From Bacteroidales bacterium (GTDB lineage: Bacteria > Bacteroidota > Bacteroidia > Bacteroidales > DTU049): 7,734 nt of DNA. Both the position numbers and the translations under genes were made by a program. The stretch covers positions 1-7,734 of the forward strand of contig JASEGF010000095.1 of assembly GCA_030017935.1 (NCBI GenBank), given 5' to 3'. This document shows positions 1 through 7,470 of this stretch, in pieces. The notes under the pieces are model-generated. The model saw nothing but the letters and a program-made list of their open reading frames with translations. It was not told the origin of the DNA and did no database searches. Within the stretch, counting starts at the first letter, position 1. Every line of letters begins with the position of its first letter.

Positions 1-3000
1 GTACAATTTATTGATCAATCATATTTTATAAATCCAGGACTAGTAACAAATTGGCATTGGGATTTCGGTGATGGGACTACTAGTAATTTACAAAATCCAC
101 TTCATAATTTTCTATCAGATAATACATATAATGTTACTTTAATTGTTACTGATTCTTCAGGGTGTAATGATACGGTTATACAATCTGTTTATGTAAATAA
201 TTTACCTAATGCTTCATTTTCTATTTCATCATTAAATATTTGTTCAGGTTCTATTGTTTCACTAAATAATACAAGTACTGGTCAGGGACTTAACTATCAC
301 TGGGATTTTGGAGATGGGGATGTATCTTTAATAGCTAATCCATCACATACTTACATATACAATGGCTCGGGTTATAACACTCATTCTATTCAATTGATTG
401 TAACTGATAGTAATGGATGTGGAGATACAGCTACACAGACTATTAATGTTCATTCATTACCTGAGGCTGATTTTACAGTTGGTACATCATGTTTAGGTAC
501 GCCAACTAATTTCATCTCAACTTCAACGACTACTAGTGGAACAATAAATAATTGGAACTGGGATTTTGGTGATGGTATAGGAACTGCAAGTGGACAAAAT
601 GTTAGTTATCTATATAACAATCCAGGGACATATAATGTTACTCTTATAATAACAACCAATTATGGATGTACTGATACTATTATTCACCCTGTACATGTAA
701 ATATATTACCAACAGCTTCATTCACTTTTAATCCAAATAATGCATGTTCTGGCTCTAATATTAGTTTTAATAATACCAGCACAGGCAGTGGCTTAACCTA
801 TTTATGGAATTTTGGTGATGGTAATACTTCTACTGCAGCAAATCCATCTCATATTTTTTATTCAAAAGGTTGTGGATCTTATAATTTTCCTGTTAGCCTT
901 ACTGTAACTGATGTTAATGGATGTACAGATAACATTTTAATGAATGTTAATATATTGCAGGAACCGGATGTTTTGTTTGTCGAAAATAACGGCTTCAGAT
1001 TTTGTCATACTGATACAAGTTTTATTTCTGATACAGCAATAGTTTATAATTATTCTGCTGATATCTCTTGTATATCTTCATATAGTGTGGATTGGGGGGA
1101 TGGTTCTCCTGTAGAAATTATTTCTTTACCGTTTGATAATTTACATCCTATTCAACATATTTATAATTCTCTTGGCTATTATATTGTTACTTACACAGCT
1201 ACAGGAAATAATGGTTGTACAGCCGTTTTTCATGATACTGCAGCTGTCGAAAGTAATCCAGTGGCAAGTATCATTGGCCCTTCTACTGGTACCAATATAG
1301 GTTGTGAACCATTAGAAGTTTGTGTTACTAATATGAGTCAAAATATTTCTCCTACTACTATTATGCAAATAAATTGGGATGATGGAACTACAGAAATATT
1401 ATCACCTACCACTATAGGCGATACCATTTGTCATGTGTATCATTTAAGTGGATGTAATAATGGAGTAATGGACAATTATGCAATAACTATAACAGCTAGT
1501 AATGCTTGTGATTATTCAAGTGTATCATGGTCACCTGTTAGAATTTATGGGCCACCACAAGCTAGTTTTACTGTTAATAGTACTAATGCATGTGTAGGTC
1601 AATCAATAATTATTACTAATACATCTATACCTAATAGTTGCGCTTCCAGTACCTTTACATCTTATTTTTGGGATTTCGGTGATGGTACTACTTATGGACC
1701 TACAATGGTTAATTGGAATTTAAATCCACAACAAACAATAAATCATACCTATTCTGACACAGGTCATTATGTTATTACTTTAACAGCAACTAACAATTCA
1801 ACCAATGGTTGTGGAAGTACTTCATATAATACTACTATAAATATTGGTGATACTTATGCAGAATTTATAGCTGACACAGTTTGCTATGGAAATCCAACTC
1901 ATTTTACTGATTTATCCTGGACAAACATTGGTACTATTACATCATGGTATTGGAATTTCGGGGATGGATATACTAGTACTTCTCAAAATCCTTCTCATTC
2001 TTTTAATAGTGCTGGTAACTATAACGTGTGCTTAACTGCTACTTCTAATTATGGCTGTTCTAATACAATATGTCATCAAGTGCAAGTAGATACTTTGCCT
2101 TATGTTAATTTTTCTAATACTACGGCTTGCCTTCATGATACTACTTTTTTCACAAATTTATCTCATGGCTATAGTGCAGCCATTATAAGTAACCAATGGA
2201 ATTTCGGTGATGGCACTACATCTACTGATATTAATCCTACTCATGTGTACACTAGTGCAGGTTCATTCAATGTTACTTTAACTGTAACTGATGTTAATGG
2301 CTGCAGTAATAGTACTGTACATCCCGTTACTGTATATCCTTTACCTATAGCCAATTTTACTGCTACTGATGTATGTTTGGGAAACATCTCAAACTTTTCA
2401 TCCACTGCTACTACTAGCAGTGGCAGTATTGTTAGCTATCAATGGGACTTCGGAGATGGTTCTCCTATGGGCAGTGGACATAATGTAACTCATCTTTATG
2501 GTGATACGGGGACTTATTACGTAACCCATATCGTTTCAACTAATAATGGTTGCATAGATTCTATTGTTTTACCTGTTAGAGTTAATGCTAATCCTTTAGC
2601 TGATTTCTCTGCTGATACCACTTGTGCTGGTACGGCTACTATATTTATTGATCTATCTGATCCTATTGATGGCACTTTAAATTATTGGAATTGGAACTTC
2701 GGGGATGGATATACTAGTAATGCTCAAAACCCTACACATATTTATGCATCTGGAGGTAATTATAATGTTCAGCTTATAGTTAGAAATATTTATGGTTGTA
2801 CAGATACCATTAATAAAAACATAATAGTAAAGCCTACTCCTACAACTAATTTTAGCTTTAATAATGCATGTTTCGGTACATCAAATAATTTTTATGATGC
2901 TTCAAGTCATAATGCAACTAGTATAGTAAGTTGGCAATGGGATTTCGGTGATAGTTCAATATCAAATATTCAAAATCCATCTCATTCATATTCTAATTAT

Positions 3001-6000
3001 GGTATATATAATGTTTCATTAATTGTTGAAAATGATCTAGGGTGTTTCGATACAATGTATCAAAACGTGGAAGTATATGCTAATCCTATTGCTGATTTTG
3101 TAGCAAGTGTAGCTTGTATAGGGTTTCCTACATCATTTCAAGATTTATCTACACCTTTAGGAGGGACTATTACGAATTGGCAATGGGATTTTGGAGATGG
3201 CGTAGGTACTTCTAACATACAAAATCCTAGTTGGACATTTTTATCTGGCACTCCACCATATTCAGTTAGTTTGATAATATCAGATATTCATGGCTGTGTA
3301 GATAGCATTACTCACAGTATTAATTTATATCCTCAACCGACTGCATTATTTACTGTAAATAATGTTTGTTCAAAAGATACAGCTCATTTTATAGATCAAT
3401 CTTTTAGTTCAAATGGTTCTATTGTTGCATGGAATTGGAATTTTGGAGATGGTATAGGTACTAGTAATCTACAAAATCCTAATTATATTTACTCTCAAGT
3501 ATTTTCTATAACCACGTTTAATCCATTTTTAATAGTAACTGATAGCAATGGATGTACTGATACTATAAGTAATTCCGTAACAATATTTCCTCAACCAATA
3601 GCAGATTTTATAGCAGATACAGTTTGTTCTGGTAATTACACTCATTTCACAGATGCTTCTTCAACAGTAGCTGGTTCATTAATTTCTTGGCAATGGGATT
3701 TCGGTGATGGTATTGGTACAAGCAATATACAAAATCCTTCGTATTTATATAATCCTGTTAATAATATTACCAATTTTAATGTAACTTTAATAACTACTAA
3801 TAATAATGGATGTAAGGATACTACTAGTAGAACTATTATTGTCAATCCACTACCTAAGCCCAATTTTACTGCTAATGCAGTTTGTTCAGGTGATATAACA
3901 ATGTTTACAGATTTATCATATAGTAATGGAGGTCCTTTAACACAATGGAATTGGAATTTTGGAGATGGAATAGGAAATTCAAATATTCAAAATCCTAGTT
4001 ATACATATGCTCCAGCTTACTCTATAACAAATTTTAATGTATCTTTAAATGTTACAGATATAAATGCATGCACCAATGACACTACAATATCAATAATAAT
4101 TAATCCTCTTCCAATTGCTGAATTTTCAGCTAATCCTACCTGTTCTGGGTATCAATCAATATTTAATGATTTATCTACAAGTAATGGCGGAAATATCACA
4201 GAATGGCATTGGGATTTCGGTGATGGTACTGGTACTAGCGACCAACCAAATCCAACATATTTATATCCTGCTACATCAACAATTGATTATTATACAATAA
4301 CTTTAGAAGTTAAAGATATTAATGGTTGCATAGATACAGTTTCACATCAAACAATGATTATTCCTTCTCCAAATGCTAATTTTATAAGTGATACTATATG
4401 CTCAGGAAATCTAGCAAATTTCATCGATAATTCTACAACTATAGGTGGTACAATAACAGAATGGGATTGGAACTTTGGTGATGGTATAGGAATTAGTAAC
4501 CAACAAAATCCATCTTATTTATATCAATCAGTTACTAATACAACTAATTATAATGTAGAACTTATAATTACCAATTCTTATGGTTGTAAAGATACAAATA
4601 ATAATATTGCTACGGTTTATCCTTTGCCAATTGCCAATTTTAATAATAACATAGCTTGTTTTGGTAATCCTACTGAATTTATTGATTTAAGTACTAGTAA
4701 TGGAGGTAATTTAAATTCATGGCATTGGGATTTTGGTGATGGCAACAGTTCTAATCAACAAAATCCCCAACATACATATTCAAATTTTGGTTATTTCCCT
4801 GTTAATCTTACAGTTACAGATATTAATTCATGCGTTAATGATACAACTAAAACAATAGTTGTGGATTCTTTGCCAATACCATCATTTACTTGGACAGCAA
4901 CTTGCACACAAGGGATTATTAATTTTACAAATACATCTAATGGTAATGGTAGTAATATTATTTCTTATTTGTGGGATTTTGATGATGGTTTTGCATCTAA
5001 TGTAGAAAATCCAATACATTATTATTTTAATAATGGAAATTATAATGTTAGTTTGATGGTAACTAATGATAGAGGTTGCTCTGATTCTATAAATATTACA
5101 GTTAACGTAAATGAAGGGTTAAATCTTGACTTTTATGCTTCTGATGTATGTTTTGGTGAGTCAATGTATTTTTATTATAATTTAATAAATCCAATTGTCC
5201 AACCTGAAATATGGTTATGGAGTTTCGGTGATGGGACATATTCTACTGACCCTCAACCAGTACATATTTATCAACAGCCAGGAACATATAATGTTTTATT
5301 AACAGTAACTGATAATATGGGATGTGATCTTACAATCACCCATCAAGTAACAGTTTATGTTAGTCCATTAGCTAATTTTATTGCAAATATAACTCAAATT
5401 GGTAGTCCTACAATATTTTCTGATATGTCTACTACTGCCAATGGTAATTTAATTTCATGGGATTGGGATTTCGGTGATGGAAATTCATCAAATCAACAAA
5501 ATCCGCAACATTTTTATGACAATGCTGGGAATTATTTGGTAACACTAATAGTTATCAATAATTTCGGATGTAGCGATACATTTAGTTTAAATGTATTAGT
5601 AACGGAAGTAATAAATGTAGACTTTACTATAAACCCTAATCCAGTATGTATTAATCAACCTGTTCACTTTACAGATATTTCTACTACAGGAAGTGGTAAT
5701 TTTATATCTTGGTATTGGAATTTTGGCGATGGTTATATATCTACTTCACAACATCCTATTCATAGTTATTTAAATCCAGGTACATATAATGTGAGCTTAA
5801 TAGCAACATCTTCATTGAATTTATCAGATACAGCTATACATCCATTAGTTGTTGTTGATGCTCCAATAGCTAATTTTACTTATGAACCTTTAAATCCTAT
5901 ATTATCAGAAAATATTTATTTTACAGATTTATCTATTGGTGCTACTCAATGGCATTGGTATTTCGGTGATGATAAATATTCGTATATTCCTAATCCTGTT

Positions 6001-6102
6001 CACACATATTATAATTTAGGATTATATGATGTATCTCTTACAGTTACTAATGAATATGGTTGTAAAGATACTGCTTATCAAACTGTGATACCATATGATA
6101 AC
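1..6102 (+). repeat. Tandem array of 24 PKD modules (first one partial)
   Basis: The first codon of the W-x-W-x-F-G-D-G core (or its equivalent) falls at 52, 295, 553, 799, 1081, 1363, 1663, 1945, 2191, 2437, 2686, 2932, 3178, 3430, 3688, 3946, 4204, 4462, 4720, 4966, 5212, 5458, 5710 and 5950. Spacing is mostly 240-258 nt and rises to 282-300 nt between modules 4 and 8. The core is altered in module 5 (D-W-G-D-G), 6 (N-W-D-D-G), 12 (F-G-D-S), 20 (F-D-D-G) and 24 (F-G-D-D). All spacings are multiples of three, so the reading frame is kept throughout. The modules are clearly homologous in protein but mostly diverged in DNA, so the array is old with some more recent exchange. Confidence 0.93.
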
Positions 6103-6387
6103 GAAATGATTTATTTCCCTAATGCAATTCATATAAATGGTGATGGTATAAATGATGTTTTCAATGTTATCGGTACAGGATGGAGTTCTGAAAATTTTGA
6201 ATTACGTATTTTTAATCGATGGGGTGAACAAATATATTTCACTACAGATATAAATGCAGGATGGGATGGCATTGATAATCGTACTGGAGATAAAGTTCAA
6301 ATTGGTGTTTATATTTGGAAAGTTCAAATAATGGATTTCGCCAATAATGTAAAAAAATATATTGGTTATGTATCAGTTATATTATGA
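1..6387 (+). CDS. Giant PKD-repeat protein with C-terminal type IX secretion (type B) sorting domain; 5' end outside window
   Basis: The frame is open from base 1 to the TGA at 6385-6387 (2128 residues), so the true start and signal peptide lie upstream. The TTG at 394 is an internal codon, since PKD modules continue in frame before it. Seen: 24 modules of about 82-100 residues. Each is built as a first strand ending in a C-x-G-like turn, a W-x-W-[DN]-F-G-D-G core, a QNP-x-H-x-Y stretch, a G-x-Y-x-V-x-L strand and an [NY]GC-x-D end. This is the PKD (polycystic kidney disease) fold. The last 94 residues match the gliding-motility-associated C-terminal domain that directs cargo to the type IX secretion system. 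No enzyme domain is visible in the window; one could lie upstream. Likely role (inferred): a long extracellular adhesin or stalk. The protein is rich in Asn, Thr and Ser, and mostly carries two Cys per module, suggesting disulfides. No terminator is visible after the stop, where an IS begins 19 nt later. Confidence 0.95.
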   Translation, partial: VQFIDQSYFINPGLVTNWHWDFGDGTTSNLQNPLHNFLSDNTYNVTLIVTDSSGCNDTVIQSVYVNNLPNASFSISSLNICSGSIVSLNNTSTGQGLNYHWDFGDGDVSLIANPSHTYIYNGSGYNTHSIQLIVTDSNGCGDTATQTINVHSLPEADFTVGTSCLGTPTNFISTSTTTSGTINNWNWDFGDGIGTASGQNVSYLYNNPGTYNVTLIITTNYGCTDTIIHPVHVNILPTASFTFNPNNACSGSNISFNNTSTGSGLTYLWNFGDGNTSTAANPSHIFYSKGCGSYNFPVSLTVTDVNGCTDNILMNVNILQEPDVLFVENNGFRFCHTDTSFISDTAIVYNYSADISCISSYSVDWGDGSPVEIISLPFDNLHPIQHIYNSLGYYIVTYTATGNNGCTAVFHDTAAVESNPVASIIGPSTGTNIGCEPLEVCVTNMSQNISPTTIMQINWDDGTTEILSPTTIGDTICHVYHLSGCNNGVMDNYAITITASNACDYSSVSWSPVRIYGPPQASFTVNSTNACVGQSIIITNTSIPNSCASSTFTSYFWDFGDGTTYGPTMVNWNLNPQQTINHTYSDTGHYVITLTATNNSTNGCGSTSYNTTINIGDTYAEFIADTVCYGNPTHFTDLSWTNIGTITSWYWNFGDGYTSTSQNPSHSFNSAGNYNVCLTATSNYGCSNTICHQVQVDTLPYVNFSNTTACLHDTTFFTNLSHGYSAAIISNQWNFGDGTTSTDINPTHVYTSAGSFNVTLTVTDVNGCSNSTVHPVTVYPLPIANFTATDVCLGNISNFSSTATTSSGSIVSYQWDFGDGSPMGSGHNVTHLYGDTGTYYVTHIVSTNNGCIDSIVLPVRVNANPLADFSADTTCAGTATIFIDLSDPIDGTLNYWNWNFGDGYTSNAQNPTHIYASGGNYNVQLIVRNIYGCTDTINKNIIVKPTPTTNFSFNNACFGTSNNFYDASSHNATSIVSWQWDFGDSSISNIQNPSHSYSNYGIYNVSLIVENDLGCFDTMYQNVEVYANPIADFVASVACIGFPTSFQDLSTPLGGTITNWQWDFGDGVGTSNIQNPSWTFLSGTPPYSVSLIISDIHGCVDSITHSINLYPQPTALFTVNNVCSKDTAHFIDQSFSSNGSIVAWNWNFGDGIGTSNLQNPNYIYSQVFSITTFNPFLIVTDSNGCTDTISNSVTIFPQPIADFIADTVCSGNYTHFTDASSTVAGSLISWQWDFGDGIGTSNIQNPSYLYNPVNNITNFNVTLITTNNNGCKDTTSRTIIVNPLPKPNFTANAVCSGDITMFTDLSYSNGGPLTQWNWNFGDGIGNSNIQNPSYTYAPAYSITNFNVSLNVTDINACTNDTTISIIINPLPIAEFSANPTCSGYQSIFNDLSTSNGGNITEWHWDFGDGTGTSDQPNPTYLYPATSTIDYYTITLEVKDINGCIDTVSHQTMIIPSPNANFISDTICSGNLANFIDNSTTIGGTITEWDWNFGDGIGISNQQNPSYLYQSVTNTTNYNVELIITNSYGCKDTNNNIATVYPLPIANFNNNIACFGNPTEFIDLSTSNGGNLNSWHWDFGDGNSSNQQNPQHTYSNFGYFPVNLTVTDINSCVNDTTKTIVVDSLPIPSFTWTATCTQGIINFTNTSNGNGSNIISYLWDFDDGFASNVENPIHYYFNNGNYNVSLMVTNDRGCSDSINITVNVNEGLNLDFYASDVCFGESMYFYYNLINPIVQPEIWLWSFGDGTYSTDPQPVHIYQQPGTYNVLLTVTDNMGCDLTITHQVTVYVSPLANFIANITQIGSPTIFSDMSTTANGNLISWDWDFGDGNSSNQQNPQHFYDNAGNYLVTLIVINNFGCSDTFSLNVLVTEVINVDFTINPNPVCINQPVHFTDISTTGSGNFISWYWNFGDGYISTSQHPIHSYLNPGTYNVSLIATSSLNLSDTAIHPLVVVDAPIANFTYEPLNPILSENIYFTDLSIGATQWHWYFGDDKYSYIPNPVHTYYNLGLYDVSLTVTNEYGCKDTAYQTVIPYDNEMIYFPNAIHINGDGINDVFNVIGTGWSSENFELRIFNRWGEQIYFTTDINAGWDGIDNRTGDKVQIGVYIWKVQIMDFANNVKKYIGYVSVIL
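3430..4719 (+). repeat. Five consecutive PKD units at an exact 258-nt period (modules 14-18)
   Basis: Core tryptophan codons at 3430, 3688, 3946, 4204, 4462 and 4720 are exactly 258 nt (86 residues) apart. These units share a G-[IT]-G-[TNI]-S start to the post-core loop, a QNP (or PNP) and Y-x-Y stretch, and a longer loop ending in a T-x-[FY] stretch such as ITNFNV before the next strand. Other modules have the shorter G-[NT]-Y-N-V turn there. The shared insertion and constant length suggest a subfamily that expanded by tandem duplication. Unit boundaries are set here at the core tryptophan for convenience; the domain edges are about 40 residues earlier. Confidence 0.85.
6103..6384 (+). other. 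Type IX secretion type B sorting domain (gliding motility-associated C-terminal domain)
   Basis: This is window residues 2035-2128, the end of the large protein. Visible family marks, in order: a Y-F-P-N-A strand, N-G-D-G-I-N-D-V-F, the F-N-R-W-G-E-Q-I-Y segment, G-W-D-G, G-V-Y-I-W-K-V, and a final Y-I-G-Y-V-S-V-I-L strand ending at the stop codon. The usual S-P-N-G-D-G is here H-I-N-G-D-G, a small deviation. In characterised Bacteroidota such domains are recognised by the outer-membrane type IX secretion machinery. Type B signals differ from the shorter type A signal and often belong to large, repetitive surface proteins. The domain is complete, so the IS immediately downstream did not truncate the protein. 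Confidence 0.93.
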
Positions 6388-6406
6388 TTTATATTAGTAT
6401 TGTTGA

Positions 6407-6426
6407 CCTTGTTCTCCGATAAAAAA
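6407..6426 (+). repeat. Left terminal inverted repeat of the IS4-type element
   Basis: These 20 nt read CCTTGTTCTCCGATAAAAAA. They match the reverse complement of 7451-7470 at 18 of 20 positions, mismatching at positions 2 and 8. Similarity stops at once on the inner side and does not continue outward. The strongest part is the last 12 nt, TCCGATAAAAAA. The repeat begins 19 nt after the stop codon of the PKD gene. Confidence 0.78.
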
Positions 6427-6429
6427 TTT

Positions 6430-6459
6430 TTAAGAAAAGGAGTTAAAAAACTTTCTTAA
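6430..6459 (+). other. Potential stem-loop in the IS left end, upstream of the transposase
   Basis: TTAAGAAA at 6430-6437 is complementary to TTTCTTAA at 6452-6459, giving an 8-bp stem with a 14-nt loop. It lies just inside the left terminal repeat. Some insertion sequences use a hairpin here to stop outside transcripts from expressing the transposase, but that role is inference. The stem is AT-rich and weak, and an intrinsic-terminator T-run does not follow directly. Confidence 0.35.
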
Positions 6460-6466
6460 TATATAG

Positions 6467-6474
6467 TATTTTTG
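6467..6474 (+). promoter_or_regulatory. Candidate Bacteroidota -7 promoter element for the transposase
   Basis: TATTTTTG fits the TAnnTTTG -7 consensus known from Bacteroidota and sits 25 nt before the ATG at 6500. No convincing TTTG-like -33 partner is seen at the usual distance, and such matches arise easily in AT-rich DNA, so this is only a candidate. Confidence 0.3.
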
Positions 6475-6499
6475 TTTAAATAACTCAATATTATATATT

Positions 6500-6553
6500 A
6501 TGAGCAAAAGTAGTCATTTTTTTGGACAATCTGTTTTCGGACAGCCGAATTAA
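6500..6553 (+). pseudogene. N-terminal stub of the IS4-family transposase, out of frame with the core
   Basis: From the ATG at 6500 the frame reads MSKSSHFFGQSVFGQ, then P-N and a stop at 6551-6553. This opening (S-[ST]-x-F-x-G-Q-x-x-[FY]-x-Q) is what I recall as the usual start of Bacteroidota IS4-type transposases with a DUF4372-like N-terminal domain, so it is very probably the authentic start of the original gene. After codon 15 the sequence jumps directly to the catalytic part in another frame. Roughly 80-100 residues of the N-terminal domain are missing, judged against a remembered family length near 400 residues. The junction falls in TTTTCGGACAG at 6534-6544, which reads naturally in both frames. 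Confidence 0.72.
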
Positions 6554-7388
6554 AGATGTAATAAACAAGCAAATAGAGATATTTGATAGTACAACCATCA
6601 GTCTTTTTCAAGATATTTTAAAATGCGTTGGACGAAAACCCAATAATGGAAAACGCAAAGGAGGCATAAAAACACATGCCATAATAAATGTTGACGAAAA
6701 AGTTCATAAAATAGTTTGGTTCACACATTCGGCAAGACAAGACCACTTTTTGCTTGATAAATTGGAACTCAATGCTAACACGATTTATGTATTCGACAAA
6801 GGATATAATGATTATAAAACCTTTAAAAAATTTGTCGAAAATCAAACAGGATTTGTAACGCGACTTAAAGATAATGCTGTCTATGATACAGTTTTAGACA
6901 AAGAAATTGATGAAAATATTCACAGCGGTGTTTTGGAAGATAAAATAATAGAATTAGAAGTAAAAGAACAAAATCAAATTTCAAAGATAAAATTAAGAAA
7001 AATAGTCTTTTACGATAGAAAATTGAAACGTAGGTTTGAATTTTTAACAAATCTATTTGAAATGCGTCCTGATTTAGTTTCAGCCATTTACAAGTTAAGA
7101 TGGCAAATCGAGACACTATTCAAACAACTCAAACAAAACTTTCCATTAAAATATTTTTTAGGAGATAATGAAAATGCTATAAAAATACAGATATATTGTG
7201 CATTAATTGCAAACTTACTAATGACAGTTATCCAAAAACAGCTAAAACGAAAATGGGCATTTTCTAATTTGGTAAGTTTTTGTAGAATACACCTTTTTAA
7301 CTATATTCATCTAATGCAATTTTTAGAAATGCCTAATAAAGACTGGCTAAAATCACAAATTCAAATAGAACAACTAACTTTATTTTAG
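6522..7388 (+). CDS. IS4-family transposase, catalytic core only (N-terminally deleted)
   Basis: The frame gives 288 residues from a TTG at 6522, the only usable start codon before the core, with no clear ribosome binding site. The real ancestral start is the ATG at 6500 in a different frame. The protein is a DDE transposase of the IS4 group. The first Asp is D22 in F-D-S-T-T-I, the second is D92 in Y-V-F-D-K-G-Y, and the Glu is E197 in the Y-(2)-R-(3)-E-(6)-K signature (Y190, R193, E197, K204). The core continues to the natural-looking end E-Q-L-T-L-F. An intact enzyme would cut and paste the element by binding its terminal repeats. Here the N-terminal domain likely to contribute to DNA binding is lost, so the copy is probably inactive and the frame may be barely translated. 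The family call is secure; function of this copy is doubtful. Confidence 0.85.
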   Translation: MDNLFSDSRIKDVINKQIEIFDSTTISLFQDILKCVGRKPNNGKRKGGIKTHAIINVDEKVHKIVWFTHSARQDHFLLDKLELNANTIYVFDKGYNDYKTFKKFVENQTGFVTRLKDNAVYDTVLDKEIDENIHSGVLEDKIIELEVKEQNQISKIKLRKIVFYDRKLKRRFEFLTNLFEMRPDLVSAIYKLRWQIETLFKQLKQNFPLKYFLGDNENAIKIQIYCALIANLLMTVIQKQLKRKWAFSNLVSFCRIHLFNYIHLMQFLEMPNKDWLKSQIQIEQLTLF

Positions 7389-7450
7389 GGGGCTTACTTT
7401 TAAAAAATATCTTATTGATAATCAATATATTGGATTTTATTATTATCTAT

Positions 7451-7470
7451 TTTTTTATCGGACAACAATG
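7451..7470 (-). repeat. Right terminal inverted repeat of the IS4-type element
   Basis: On the minus strand these 20 nt read CATTGTTGTCCGATAAAAAA, matching the left end at 18 of 20 positions. The repeat lies 62 nt beyond the transposase stop codon. If the four outermost bases are coincidental, the end would be at 7466. Confidence 0.78.

Larger units (their letters stand above)
6407..7470 (+). mobile_element. IS4-family insertion element with internal deletion
   Basis: The element is defined by imperfect terminal inverted repeats (6407-6426 and 7451-7470) enclosing one transposase gene in the same orientation as the upstream gene. It is about 1.06 kb, shorter than related IS4-type elements (about 1.3-1.4 kb from memory), because the N-terminal third of the transposase is missing. 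No direct target duplication can be seen: the bases left of 6407 (ending in ATTGTTGA) do not match those right of 7470 (starting AATTTAAT), and shifting the borders inward by a few bases does not help. The exact outer ends are therefore uncertain by about 4 nt. With no complete transposase, the copy is probably immobile unless helped by an intact relative. Confidence 0.82.

Noticed and set aside
394..396. TTG as the start codon of the PKD protein
   Set aside because: The same frame is open back to base 1 and encodes about one and a half further PKD modules before this codon, so it is internal.
3642..3863. Minus-strand frame of 73 codons
   Set aside because: It lies wholly inside the PKD gene and only mirrors its repeat sequence; it has no recognisable motif.
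4115..4300. Plus-strand frame of 61 codons in another phase
   Set aside because: It overlaps PKD modules 16-17 completely; it is a shadow of low-complexity AT-rich codons.
1..6102. CRISPR-like or non-coding tandem repeat
   Set aside because: The periodicity of about 250 nt is in frame, protein-level and diverged in DNA; it is explained by PKD modules.
6430..6459. Intrinsic terminator for the PKD gene
   Set aside because: The stem is 8 bp of almost only A-T pairs with a 14-nt loop and no direct T-run, and it lies inside the inserted element, so it cannot be the gene's original terminator.
6618..7116. Two minus-strand frames (6618-6845 and 6865-7116)
   Set aside because: Both are antisense to the transposase core, whose catalytic motifs show which strand is coding.
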